10,305 nt of DNA from Streptosporangiaceae bacterium (lineage in GTDB: Bacteria; Actinomycetota; Actinomycetes; Streptosporangiales; Streptosporangiaceae), in the NCBI GenBank assembly GCA_030045215.1, contig JASIBJ010000295.1, positions 1 to 10,305 of the forward strand, read 5' to 3'. Every line of letters begins with the position of its first letter. Positions within the stretch are counted from its first letter, which is position 1. Both the position numbers and the translations under genes were made by a program. This document shows, one piece after another, positions 1 through 6,681 of this stretch. The notes beneath the pieces are model-generated. The model ran no database searches. It was given only the letters and a program-made list of their open reading frames with translations, and was not told where the DNA came from.

Positions 1-1955
1 ACCCGGCGACCACGCACGGCTCAGGTGACGTCAAGTACCACCTGGGCGCGCAGGGCACCTACCACGGCGCGGGCGGGGCTCAGATTCCGACCTCGCTGGT
101 GGCCAACCCCTCTCACCTGGAGGCGGTCGACCCAGTCCTGGAAGGCGTGGTCCGGGCCAAGCAGGACGTCATCGACATGGGCGAGCCAGGCTTCACCGTG
201 CTGCCCGTGCTGATCCACGGCGACGCGGCGTTCGCCGGGCAGGGCGTGGTGGCCGAGACCCTGGAACTGTCCCAGCTGCGCGGCTACCGCACCGGCGGCA
301 CCGTGCACATCGTGGTCAACAACCAGGTCGGATTCACCACCTCGCCCGAGTCGTCGAGGTCCAGCGTCTACAGCACGGACGTCGCCCGGATGATCCAGGC
401 GCCGATCTTCCACGTGAACGGCGACGACCCCGAGGCAGTGGTGCGCGTCGGCAAGCTGGCGTTCGCCTACCGGCAGGCCTTCGCCAAGGACGTGGTCATC
501 GACCTGATCTGCTACCGCAGGCGGGGACACAACGAGGCCGACAACCCGTCCTTCACCCAGCCGCTCATGTATGACCTCATCGACGCCAAGCGATCAACCC
601 GCAAGCTGTACACCGAGTCCCTGATCGGACGCGGCGACATCACGATGGAGGAGGCGGAGGACGCGCTGCGCAACTACCAGCAGGAGCTGGAGCGCGCCTT
701 CACCGAGACCAAGGACGCCATCAGCCGGCCCGCCGACCCCGGCGCGCTGCTGCGGCCGCAGCCGGGGTCGGAGATGCCCGCCGATTACGCCAGCGTCCCG
801 ACCGCGATCTCGCTCGAGACCATGAAGAGGATCATCGACACTCAGGTATCGCTGCCCGACGGTTTCACCCCGCATCCGCGGCTGCTGCCCCAGCTGCAGC
901 GCCGCGCCGCGATGATCGAGCAGGACGAGATCGACTGGGCTACCGGCGAGCTGCTGGCCATCGGCTCGACGCTGATCGACGGCCACGCCGTCCGGCTGAT
1001 CGGGCAGGACTCGCGCCGGGGCACGTTCGGCCAGCGGCACGCGGTGCTCGTGGACCGGCACACCGGTGCCGAGTACACGCCGCTGAAGGTGTTCAACTCG
1101 CCGACGGCCAAGTTCCACGTGTACGACTCGCTGCTGTCGGAATACGCGGCGGTGGGATTCGAGTACGGCTACTCGGTCGCCCGGCCGGATGCCCTGGTGT
1201 GCTGGGAGGCCCAGTTCGGGGACTTCGTCAACGGTGCCCAGACCATCGTGGACGAGTTCATCAGCTCGGGCGAGCAAAAGTGGGGCCAGCGCTCCGGCGT
1301 CGTGCTCCTGCTTCCGCACGGGTATGAGGGCCAGGGCCCCGACCACTCCTCGGCCAGGGTGGAGCGGTTCTTGTCGCTCTGCGCCCAGGACAACATGACG
1401 GTGGCCTTGCCGTCGACGCCGGCTTCGTACTTCCACCTGCTGCGCTGGCAGGCGCTGTCGGGCCGGATCAAACCGCTCATCGTGTTCACGCCGAAGTCGA
1501 TGCTCAGGCTCAAGGCGGCGGCCTCGGCGGCGGCCGACTTCTCCTCCGGCTCGTTCGCCCCGGTGCTGGCCGATGCGGACGCGGGCGACCCGGCCCGCGT
1601 TCGCCGGGTGCTCCTGTGCTCGGGCAAGATCTACTACGACCTGGCCGAGCGCCGGCGGGCCAGCGGCCAGGCTGACGTTGCGCTGATCCGGGTCGAGCGG
1701 CTGTACCCGCTGCCGGGGGCCGAGATCGCCGCCGAGCTGTCCAGGTACCCGCAGTCGGCCGGGGTGACGTGGGTTCAGGAGGAACCAGCCAACATGGGTG
1801 GCTGGCCATTCATGGCGCTGCACCTGCCCGAGGCAGTGGGCCGGCGGGTCCAGCTCGTGTCCAGGCCGGCCAGCTCCGCACCGGCCTCCGGGTCGGCGAA
1901 GGCTTCCGCGGCCGAGCAGGCCGCAATCCTGGATGCCGCTCTGCAGGCAGGCTGA
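1..1955 (+). CDS. kgd: 2-oxoglutarate dehydrogenase E1 / 2-oxoglutarate decarboxylase (Kgd), C-terminal part
   Basis: This is the 3' part of a thiamine-diphosphate-dependent 2-oxoglutarate decarboxylase/dehydrogenase of the TCA cycle. The gene starts before the window; the reading frame has codons beginning at base 3 and ends with TGA at 1953-1955, so about 650 residues are visible. The first codons read [12 protein letters not shown], followed by the family hallmark [17 protein letters not shown]. The ThDP-binding segment runs from [10 protein letters not shown] (from about 216) to NNQVGFTT (about 321-344). [16 protein letters not shown], the transketolase-type pyrimidine-binding domain ([40 protein letters not shown]) and the C-terminal [11 protein letters not shown] complete the E1 module. 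In actinobacteria the same polypeptide normally carries an N-terminal E2-like acyltransferase domain; that part lies outside the window, so the fusion is inferred. The frame is intact, with no sign of truncation. Confidence 0.97.
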   Translation, partial: PATTHGSGDVKYHLGAQGTYHGAGGAQIPTSLVANPSHLEAVDPVLEGVVRAKQDVIDMGEPGFTVLPVLIHGDAAFAGQGVVAETLELSQLRGYRTGGTVHIVVNNQVGFTTSPESSRSSVYSTDVARMIQAPIFHVNGDDPEAVVRVGKLAFAYRQAFAKDVVIDLICYRRRGHNEADNPSFTQPLMYDLIDAKRSTRKLYTESLIGRGDITMEEAEDALRNYQQELERAFTETKDAISRPADPGALLRPQPGSEMPADYASVPTAISLETMKRIIDTQVSLPDGFTPHPRLLPQLQRRAAMIEQDEIDWATGELLAIGSTLIDGHAVRLIGQDSRRGTFGQRHAVLVDRHTGAEYTPLKVFNSPTAKFHVYDSLLSEYAAVGFEYGYSVARPDALVCWEAQFGDFVNGAQTIVDEFISSGEQKWGQRSGVVLLLPHGYEGQGPDHSSARVERFLSLCAQDNMTVALPSTPASYFHLLRWQALSGRIKPLIVFTPKSMLRLKAAASAAADFSSGSFAPVLADADAGDPARVRRVLLCSGKIYYDLAERRRASGQADVALIRVERLYPLPGAEIAAELSRYPQSAGVTWVQEEPANMGGWPFMALHLPEAVGRRVQLVSRPASSAPASGSAKASAAEQAAILDAALQAG

Positions 1956-1957
1956 CG

Positions 1958-2137
1958 GTGTACTTTACCGATCGCGGGATCGAGGAACTCGACGAGAGGC
2001 GCGGCGAGGAGCAAGTCTCGCTCGGCTGGCTGGCCGAGCGCCTGCGGGACTTCGTCGACGAGCACCCAGGCGCAGAGGCCACGATCGACAGCCTGGCCAG
2101 CTGGCTTGCCCGCCTGGACGACGACGCCGAGGAGTAG
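1958..2137 (+). CDS. DUF6104-family small protein downstream of kgd
   Basis: A 59-residue acidic protein reading VYFTDRGIEELDERRGEEQV at its N-terminus (initiator GTG read as Met) and ending LARLDDDAEE. It resembles the small DUF6104 proteins I recall from streptomycetes (MYFTDRGIEEL... with a WLAERLR...FVD and a terminal WLARLDDE). The function is unknown. The GTG start at 1958 is only 2 nt after the kgd stop codon, so the gene is almost certainly cotranscribed and translationally coupled with kgd. The frame is open further upstream inside kgd, but family similarity begins exactly at this GTG. No transmembrane segment, signal peptide or metal-binding motif is visible; two amphipathic helices are likely. 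The family name is from memory, the coding call from the conserved pattern and tight spacing. Confidence 0.82.
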   Translation: MYFTDRGIEELDERRGEEQVSLGWLAERLRDFVDEHPGAEATIDSLASWLARLDDDAEE

Positions 2138-2140
2138 CCA

Positions 2141-2264
2141 ACCGCGGGCCGTGGGCCGCGGCAAGCCGCTAGCCGGCCGGCTAATAGCAGGCCGCGGGCC
2201 GTGGGTTGCGGGAAGCCGCTAGGCGGCGGCGGATCGTGGGCCGTGGGCCGCGGCAAGCCTCCAG
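2141..2264 (+). repeat. Three degenerate ~32-bp direct repeats in the spacer after DUF6104
   Basis: Three related GC-rich units occupy 2141-2172, 2191-2222 and 2233-2264. The shared core is CGNGGGCCGTGGG-YYGCGG-(C/G)AAGCC, and units 1 and 2 both end in GCCGCTAG. A perfect 14-bp palindrome, TAGCCGGCCGGCTA, sits at 2170-2183, overlapping the end of unit 1. The spacings (50 and 42) are irregular and the short spacers are unlike CRISPR. The block lies directly after the DUF6104 stop. It may act as an RNA structure at the transcript end, or may only be expanded spacer DNA. Confidence 0.6.
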
Positions 2265-2357
2265 GCGGAGGGCCGGGCCCAGGCCGGAAAAGCCCCAGCT
2301 CACCGCTCACGGGCGTACCTTGGAACCGCCCGCGAGAAACGCGATGCATCTCGACTT

Positions 2358-2398
2358 TTGACGGACGCGACATATCGTATCTAAGATTGGTCTACGAT
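2358..2398 (+). promoter_or_regulatory. Probable PadR promoter with dyad operator flanking the -10
   Basis: A TTGACG -35 box (2358-2363) is followed after 18 bp by TAAGAT (2382-2387). The half-sites ATCGTA (2374-2379) and TACGAT (2393-2398) form a 6-bp inverted repeat on either side of the -10 hexamer. Local AT content is clearly higher than in the surroundings. PadR repressors commonly autoregulate through AT-rich dyads of this kind, so this is the likely self-operator; binding is inferred. Confidence 0.55.
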
Positions 2399-2418
2399 CT
2401 TCCGATGAGAGGCAGGCG

Positions 2419-2475
2419 ATGGCACGCTCTGCATTGAGTGGCCACGATCCAAGGCTGGCCGGTGAGTACAGGTGA
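2419..2475 (+). CDS. Possible 18-residue leader peptide overlapping the PadR start
   Basis: This is a short ORF, MARSALSGHDPRLAGEYR, starting with ATG at 2419. It is preceded by a good Shine-Dalgarno sequence GAGAGG (2407-2412) with a 6-nt gap. Its TGA stop (2473-2475) overlaps the PadR GTG (2472-2474) as GTGA, the arrangement typical of translational coupling. It lies wholly inside the predicted PadR transcript leader. It could serve only to deliver ribosomes to the weaker PadR start. The peptide matches nothing I recognise, and with only 18 codons a chance ORF remains possible. Confidence 0.35.
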   Translation: MARSALSGHDPRLAGEYR

Positions 2476-3455
2476 GTCCCGTCTTCCGCCACGGCAGGCT
2501 GCGCTTGTACCTGCTCAAGCTCCTCGATGAGTCTCCGCGCCACGGATATGAGGTCATCCGCCTGCTGCAGGACCGGTTCCTCGGCGTCTACGCGCCCTCA
2601 CCAGGCACGATCTACCCCCGGCTGGCGAGGCTGGAGGAAGACGGCCTCGTGACGCACGAGGAGGTAGACGGCAAGAAGATCTACAGCATCACCGACAAGG
2701 GCCGCGAGGAGATCCACAGCCGACTGTCCGACCTGGCCGATCTCGAGGACGAACTCACAGAATCGCTCCGCGACGTCGCCAGGGAGATCTCGGAGGACGT
2801 CAGGGAGACGGTCCGCGGCATCCGCGAAGAGATCACCTCGGCATTCCGCAGCCAGCAGGCGAGCCGGGCCGGTGGATCGCCCGACGCGATGCGCACGACT
2901 GGCACCGGCGATTCCTCAGGGCCCTCGGGCGGGGCGACCAGCGCCGGGTCCGGCCCGGCAGCCGAGGGACAGCGCGCCGACGACGACGCGTGGGCTAGCG
3001 AAGAAGCCCGCCGGATCAGGGAGGAAGCCAGGCGCACCCGAGAGCAGATGCGCGCCAAGTTCCGCGCCCGCAACCGCGGCGAGTGGTGGCAGGAGCGCAT
3101 CAGCCGGGCCGATTGGTCGGGCTGGGCACCGTGGAGTGACTGGGCTACCGAGAACCGGGCCGAGGAGGGTACGGCGACGCCAGGCGGAGCTGGGTCCCGG
3201 CCGAGCCGCGGCGGTTCGAACCCGTTCGGCGACCTCGAGCGGATGGCGATGCAGTTCGCGAACGAGTTGCGCACAGCGGCCAGGCAGGCGGGGAACGTAG
3301 GCGAGCGTTCGCTGGGAGACCTGCGCGATATCCTTACCGACACGCTCGCCAAGGTCCGGGCCGAGGTCTTCAGCGAGGGCGCCGACCGCCAGGCTGACGC
3401 CGGCGCCGACGAACGGCAGCAGCCTGACGATCCCGAGGCCGGCGGGCAGAGCTAG
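2472..3455 (+). CDS. PadR-family transcriptional regulator with long C-terminal extension
   Basis: A 327-residue cytoplasmic DNA-binding regulator. Residues 1-80 are a typical PadR winged helix: MSPVFRHGRLRLYLLKLLDE, HGYEVIRLLQDRF, PSPGTIYPRLARLEEDGLV, then the wing GKKIYSITDKGREEI. The GTG start at 2472 is fixed because the same frame has a TGA at 2463-2465 immediately upstream, and GGTGAG (2461-2466) can serve as ribosome-binding site. Residues 85-125 and 175-200 are highly charged, probably coiled-coil helices; 130-170 is Gly/Ser/Ala-rich linker. Residues 205-224 are unusually tryptophan-rich (W205, W206, W215, W218, W221, W224), and 250-300 is another helical segment. Ordinary PadR proteins are about 110-200 residues, so over 200 residues are additional. 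There is no membrane segment. It stands alone in its transcription unit, so its target beyond its own promoter is not evident; the ligand is unknown. Confidence 0.92.
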   Translation: MSPVFRHGRLRLYLLKLLDESPRHGYEVIRLLQDRFLGVYAPSPGTIYPRLARLEEDGLVTHEEVDGKKIYSITDKGREEIHSRLSDLADLEDELTESLRDVAREISEDVRETVRGIREEITSAFRSQQASRAGGSPDAMRTTGTGDSSGPSGGATSAGSGPAAEGQRADDDAWASEEARRIREEARRTREQMRAKFRARNRGEWWQERISRADWSGWAPWSDWATENRAEEGTATPGGAGSRPSRGGSNPFGDLERMAMQFANELRTAARQAGNVGERSLGDLRDILTDTLAKVRAEVFSEGADRQADAGADERQQPDDPEAGGQS

Positions 3456-3496
3456 CCCGGCGCTTCAACGCAGGCGCTCCCTTTCTATCGGCTAGC
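3451..3496. terminator. Weak inverted repeat between convergent genes
   Basis: GCTAGCC (3451-3457) and GGCTAGC (3490-3496) form a perfect 7-bp inverted repeat with a 32-nt loop. Each arm contains one of the two convergent stop codons (PadR TAG and the DUF559 gene's TAG). It sits in the 36-bp gap between the genes and could help termination both ways. The long loop and lack of a T-run make it a weak candidate. Confidence 0.25.
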
Positions 3497-4448
3497 CGGC
3501 AGGGACAGTACTGATCTGCGCGAGCGCTCCGCGGGACCGCTCGATGGCCGACCGGATCTCGCGCGCCACCTTCCAGCCTTCGGTACGGATCCGCTGCGGC
3601 GGAACGGCCACCACGAGGATTCCCTCAGCGGCCATCCGGGCTTGCCGGACCAGCGTCCGTTCCCACGACGCAGGCGACAGGTGGTACGCCTTCGAGTCCA
3701 CTTCGACTGCTACTCCCGCATCGGGCCACCAGGCGTCCGGGCAGGCCAGGAACTCCGAGCCGACATACAGCCTGGGGTTGTAGAGCGGCTCGGGCAGCCG
3801 GGCCTTCTTGATCAGCGCCCGCAGATCACCTTCGGCTATCGATCGCACGCCGTCAGCGACCTCGGCGAGAGCTTCTCGCAGCCGGGCCGAGCCCGGCGTG
3901 GTGCCCGCACCCAGTTCTTCCTTCAGCTGCCAGATCGCGACCTTGCCGCGCTGCACGCTCGCCGCAACCAGGGCGCGGGCATCGGAGACGGAGGCGACCT
4001 CCCTGACGGCGTCAGCGACCGCTCGTGAGGGCGTCGCGAACCTCACAACGCCCTCACGGTAACCGCTCTCGATGCGGCGGCCAGTCCGGTGCAACCGGGC
4101 GAAGCCCACGCTGGCGCGTCGGCACGTGAGCGGAATGAGAACGTCGACGACCTCGCTCGGCGCACACGGAATGCCGTGCCACGCCAGCGCGGCCTGCCCG
4201 GTAATCGCGAGAGCGTCGTGCGCGACCAGGAATGCGGCGGCGTTGCGCTGAGTGCTCGTCAAGCTGCCGCGGGCGGCCACATAGACGCCGGGGAGCGCTA
4301 CCTGCCAGGGTCCGCCTGGCCGGAGCCGGTGCCGGAGCGCGCCGGGAGTCAGCGCGCAGGCGAACGCTTGATCACGGCTAATGACCTGACTCTGCTTACC
4401 TAAAGTGGTCGCGAGTAACTCCGCGTTAAAAGTCGCTAACTTCGGCAT
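3492..4448 (-). CDS. AbiEi antitoxin-like N-terminus with DUF559 (Vsr-like nuclease fold) C-terminus
   Basis: A 318-residue protein of a family common in actinobacteria. Residues 10-60 (QVISRDQAFACALTPGALRH, then RPGGPWQVALPGVYV) match the helix-turn-helix start of AbiEi-type antitoxin proteins. Residues 70-165 fit the connecting domain, including ITGQAALAWHGI and RFATPSRAVADAVRE. Residues 200-300 resemble DUF559, a Vsr/PD-(D/E)XK-like fold: E206 in AEGDLR, D243, then E249-V-D251-S-K253 and H256, a plausible metal site. The ATG at 4448 was chosen because family similarity starts there; the frame is open to 4592, but the extra residues look unrelated and lie across a probable promoter. No obvious Shine-Dalgarno precedes it. 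No nucleotidyltransferase toxin (AbiEii) is adjacent, so it is an orphan; its cellular role and nuclease activity are unproven. Confidence 0.85.
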   Translation of the reverse strand: MPKLATFNAELLATTLGKQSQVISRDQAFACALTPGALRHRLRPGGPWQVALPGVYVAARGSLTSTQRNAAAFLVAHDALAITGQAALAWHGIPCAPSEVVDVLIPLTCRRASVGFARLHRTGRRIESGYREGVVRFATPSRAVADAVREVASVSDARALVAASVQRGKVAIWQLKEELGAGTTPGSARLREALAEVADGVRSIAEGDLRALIKKARLPEPLYNPRLYVGSEFLACPDAWWPDAGVAVEVDSKAYHLSPASWERTLVRQARMAAEGILVVAVPPQRIRTEGWKVAREIRSAIERSRGALAQISTVPAG

Positions 4449-4528
4449 GACCGGAAGCGTGCCAGCCGCCACCGACAATCCAGCCACGAACAGGCTGCGG
4501 AGCCAGAACTGCACTGGAGGGCAATAAG

Positions 4529-4556
4529 GTGCTGTTCTAGCTACAGCACTATCGCA
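4529..4556 (-). promoter_or_regulatory. Extended -10 promoter with overlapping 21-bp dyad operator
   Basis: On the minus strand, TGC-GATAGT (4556-4548) is an extended -10 element with four of six consensus bases. It runs directly into the perfect dyad GTGCTGT-N7-ACAGCAC (4549-4529), which would be centred on the transcription start about 7 nt downstream of the -10. This position is typical of a repressor operator for the DUF559 gene starting at 4448. The regulator is unknown; the protein's own helix-turn-helix domain is one candidate. Confidence 0.45.
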
Positions 4557-4601
4557 TCCACTGCTGTTCCGGGCGTTCATCAGCAGCGCCAAGACCGCCT
4601 T

Positions 4602-4724
4602 CCGGCGGACCAGCGCCGCCGTGGCGGGCCCCGGTCATGCCGCCGGCGGACCAGCGCCGCCGTGGCGGGCCCCGGTCATGCCGCCGGTGGACCAGCCCCG
4701 CCGTGGCGGGCCCCGGTCATGCCG
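4602..4724. repeat. 41-bp tandem repeat, three copies
   Basis: Exact 41-bp periodicity runs over 4602-4642, 4643-4683 and 4684-4724. Copies 1 and 2 are identical; copy 3 differs at two positions (GGCGGA to GGTGGA, CAGCGCC to CAGCCCC). Each unit holds small inverted repeats (CCGCC-GT-GGCGG and GACC...GGTC), so each could fold as a hairpin. Because 41 is not a multiple of three, a reading frame through it shifts in each unit; it is not protein coding. It lies between the dehydrogenase stop at 4800 and the promoter of the DUF559 gene. Confidence 0.9.
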
Positions 4725-4799
4725 CCACGCGATCAACAACTCCGCAGTCACGCCAGCGCTCGGTACCTCTGACGCGCGAGACCGACGCCGGCGGCGGAG
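4725..4799. other. Unremarkable remainder of the 351-bp spacer
   Basis: The spacer 4449-4799 between the two minus-strand genes holds the dyad promoter and the 41-bp repeats listed separately. In the rest (4449-4528, 4557-4601 and 4725-4799) I see no credible gene, no clear terminator hairpin and no RNA gene. Confidence 0.5.
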
Positions 4800-5768
4800 C
4801 TAGACGGTGAAAACGACCTTGCCGAAGACGTCGCCGGAGATCATCGCCTCAAACCCGACGCGAGCCTGGTCCATCGGCATGGCCCGGTCGATCACCGGCC
4901 GGACACTGGTCTGCTCGCAGAACGTCACCAGCCTGGCGAGTTCGTCCCTGGTGCCCATGGTCGACCCGATGATCGATAGCTGCAGGAAGAAGATGCGGGA
5001 CAGGTCGGCTGGCGGCTGCGGGCCGCTGGTCGCGCCCGAGATCACGATCGTCCCGCCGGGCTTCAGGGCGCGCAGCGAGTGGGCCCAGGTCGCCTCGCCC
5101 ACTGTCTCCATCACCGCGTCCACCCGCTCGGGCAGGCGCGCGCCCGTTTCGAATGCCTGATCCGCGCCCAGCTCGATCGCCCGCGCGCGCTTCGCCTCGC
5201 TGCGGCCGGTAACCCACATGCGATACCCCGCGGCGCGGCCGAGCACGATCAGGGCCGTCGAGACGCCACCGCCCGCGCCTTGCACGAGCACCGTCGCGCC
5301 CGGCCCGATCGGCGCCCGGTCAAAGAGCATCCGGAACGCCGTCAGGTAGGCGGTCGGCAGGCAGGCAGCCTCCGCGAAGGTCAAGGCCTCAGGCTTGGGA
5401 ACGAGGTTGCGCCGCGGAACTGTTACCAGTTCCGCGAATGTGCCATCGTGGCGCTCGGAAAGCAGCGATCGCGCCGGGTCGAGCGTCTCGTCGCCGCTGG
5501 CCGCGAGCGGGTCACCGATGACGGCGTGGACGACGACCTCGCGGCCCTCCTCGTCGATCCCGGCGGCGTCGCAGCCGAGAATCATCGGCAGCCGGTCCGC
5601 GCTCAGGCCGACGCCGCGCAGGGTCCAGATGTCATGGTGGTTGAGCGAGGCCGCCCTGACCCGCACGGTGGTCCAGCCGTCCGGGGCGACGGGGTCGGCG
5701 TGCTCGCCAAGCTCAAGGCCGGCTATCGGGTTCTCGGCGTCGAAGCGCGCCGCGGTGACAGCGAACAT
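4800..5768 (-). CDS. Zinc-independent MDR-family oxidoreductase (quinone oxidoreductase-like)
   Basis: A 322-residue cytosolic NAD(P)H-dependent oxidoreductase of the medium-chain dehydrogenase/reductase superfamily. Residues 1-120 form the GroES-like domain (VRVRAASLNHHDIWTLRG, PMILGCDAAG, HDGTFAELVTVP). Residues 150-270 form the Rossmann domain with the nucleotide motif LVQGAGGGVSTALIVLG (161-177) and a typical GATVLVQGAGG start. At the positions of the zinc alcohol dehydrogenase ligands it has Asn-His-His-Asp (N43-D46) and Gly-Cys-Asp (65-67) instead of GICGSD and GHE. The four-Cys structural zinc lobe is also absent, so it belongs to the zinc-free quinone-oxidoreductase-like branch. The ATG start at 5768 fits the family; the Shine-Dalgarno is weak. 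It diverges from the CGNR regulator gene, which might control it. Substrate is unknown. Confidence 0.9.
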   Translation of the reverse strand: MFAVTAARFDAENPIAGLELGEHADPVAPDGWTTVRVRAASLNHHDIWTLRGVGLSADRLPMILGCDAAGIDEEGREVVVHAVIGDPLAASGDETLDPARSLLSERHDGTFAELVTVPRRNLVPKPEALTFAEAACLPTAYLTAFRMLFDRAPIGPGATVLVQGAGGGVSTALIVLGRAAGYRMWVTGRSEAKRARAIELGADQAFETGARLPERVDAVMETVGEATWAHSLRALKPGGTIVISGATSGPQPPADLSRIFFLQLSIIGSTMGTRDELARLVTFCEQTSVRPVIDRAMPMDQARVGFEAMISGDVFGKVVFTV

Positions 5769-5907
5769 GGGACTGGACCCTAGCGCCTCGGCCTCTGAGC
5801 CAGGAAGGCGGCCATGACCTCGAACGTGCGTGCTTCCGGCTGTCCGGTCATGCCCCGAGATGTGACCCGATATCTGATTAGGACGGCTCCGCGGGCCGGG
5901 GCGGTTG

Positions 5908-5938
5908 TGCCATACTCATAGTCCGGGAGGCGGCCTCC
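5908..5938 (+). promoter_or_regulatory. Possible promoter and dyad upstream of the CGNR gene
   Basis: TGC-CATACT (5908-5916) fits an extended -10 element. Just downstream, GGAGGC-G-GCCTCC (5926-5938) is a perfect 6-bp-arm dyad that would lie at or just after the transcription start, a common operator position. No convincing -35 box is seen. The 197-bp region 5769-5965 must also hold the promoter of the divergent oxidoreductase, which I could not place. Confidence 0.35.
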
Positions 5939-5965
5939 TTACAAACTCGTCAGGTAAGGACCGTA

Positions 5966-6526
5966 GTGAATCTCTCGTCCTACACGGAGCTCGCTGTCCG
6001 CCTTGCTAATACGGCTGCCCAGGCAGACGGCGAGCCGGACCCGCTCAGCAGCACCGCCGCGTGCGAGAAGACCTTCAGTGACTGCATCGCAGCACCGTTC
6101 TCGCGCCGCGACCTGGCCGTGCTGCAATATGTGCGTGCCGAATTGGGCGCCATTTTTACTGCAGCCGCGGCCGGTAACGACCGGGCTGCAGTCAGCGGGC
6201 TGAACGCGCTCTTGATCCAGTTTCCGATCCAGCCCGAACTGGTCAGTCACGATGATCAGCGTTGGCATGTGCATCTGGCCCGGCAGGGCTCGGCTTCAGA
6301 CAGGCTCGCCGCGGGCGCGGTTATCGGAATTTCGGTGACCATTTCCCTTTATGGCATGAGCCGTCTCGGCGTCTGCGCGATTGCCTCGTGCCCGCGGGTC
6401 TTCGTGGACGCTAGCCCGAACCAGTCACGCCGGTACTGCTCCGAGCACGTCGCCCGCGGCAACGTCAGTACCCTGCGAGCGCAGTCGACCGCACTGCCGA
6501 GCCAGGCAAGGCCGGCTGCCAGCTAG
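5966..6526 (+). CDS. CGNR zinc-finger (ABATE-type) transcriptional regulator
   Basis: A 186-residue protein of the CGNR zinc-finger family, presumed actinobacterial DNA-binding regulators. The N-terminal stress-response/ABATE-type domain spans roughly residues 1-110, with the typical helical RRDLAVLQYVRAELGAIF and the segment LNALLIQFPIQPELVSHDDQRWHVHLAR. The C-terminal zinc finger runs from 133 to 172: RLGVCAIASCPRVFVD, then SRRYCSEHVARGNVSTLRA. The ligands appear to be C137, C142, C158 and H161; the usual fourth cysteine and the CGNR tetrad itself are replaced by H-V-A-R-G-N. The GTG start at 5966 is preceded by AAGGA (5956-5960) at 5 nt. It is divergent from the oxidoreductase at 4800-5768, a classic layout for a local regulator and its target. 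The inducer is not known. Confidence 0.88.
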   Translation: MNLSSYTELAVRLANTAAQADGEPDPLSSTAACEKTFSDCIAAPFSRRDLAVLQYVRAELGAIFTAAAAGNDRAAVSGLNALLIQFPIQPELVSHDDQRWHVHLARQGSASDRLAAGAVIGISVTISLYGMSRLGVCAIASCPRVFVDASPNQSRRYCSEHVARGNVSTLRAQSTALPSQARPAAS

Positions 6527-6667
6527 ATCCGTCTGTTACTTCTTCTTTATCTCTCCGCACGGACCTCCTGCGTAGAACCGACTGATCTGCGCTTGACGCC
6601 TGGTGCGGTCACCTGCGGATATGCCTACGCTTCCTTGGCCTGCGCCGAGCTTGATTGCAACGGCTCA

Positions 6668-6681
6668 GTAACGTGCGTTAC
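6668..6681. promoter_or_regulatory. Perfect 14-bp operator-like dyad
   Basis: GTAACG-TG-CGTTAC is a perfect inverted repeat with 6-bp arms and a 2-bp centre, of the size bound by TetR- or GntR-type repressors. It lies about 305 bp upstream of the permease start. The binding protein is unknown; the tight centre favours a DNA operator over an RNA hairpin. Confidence 0.35.

Noticed and set aside
594..1823. A 409-codon antisense ORF opposite kgd
   Set aside because: It has shadow-frame composition without recognisable domains, while the plus strand matches 2-oxoglutarate dehydrogenase throughout.
2141..2264. A CRISPR array
   Set aside because: The repeats are degenerate, spacers are only about 10-18 bp and irregular, and no cas genes are present.
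4449..4592. A longer N-terminus for the DUF559 protein starting at 4592
   Set aside because: The additional 48 residues do not resemble the family and span the probable promoter and operator.
4621..4803. A 60-codon ORF across the 41-bp repeats
   Set aside because: It consists of frame-shifted translations of the tandem repeat, and a 41-bp period is incompatible with a repeated peptide.
5780..5851. A minus-strand 23-codon ORF upstream of the oxidoreductase, encoding MTGQPEARTFEVMAAFLAQR and three further residues
   Set aside because: It has no well-placed Shine-Dalgarno and no coupling to the downstream start; probably a chance ORF in the divergent promoter region.
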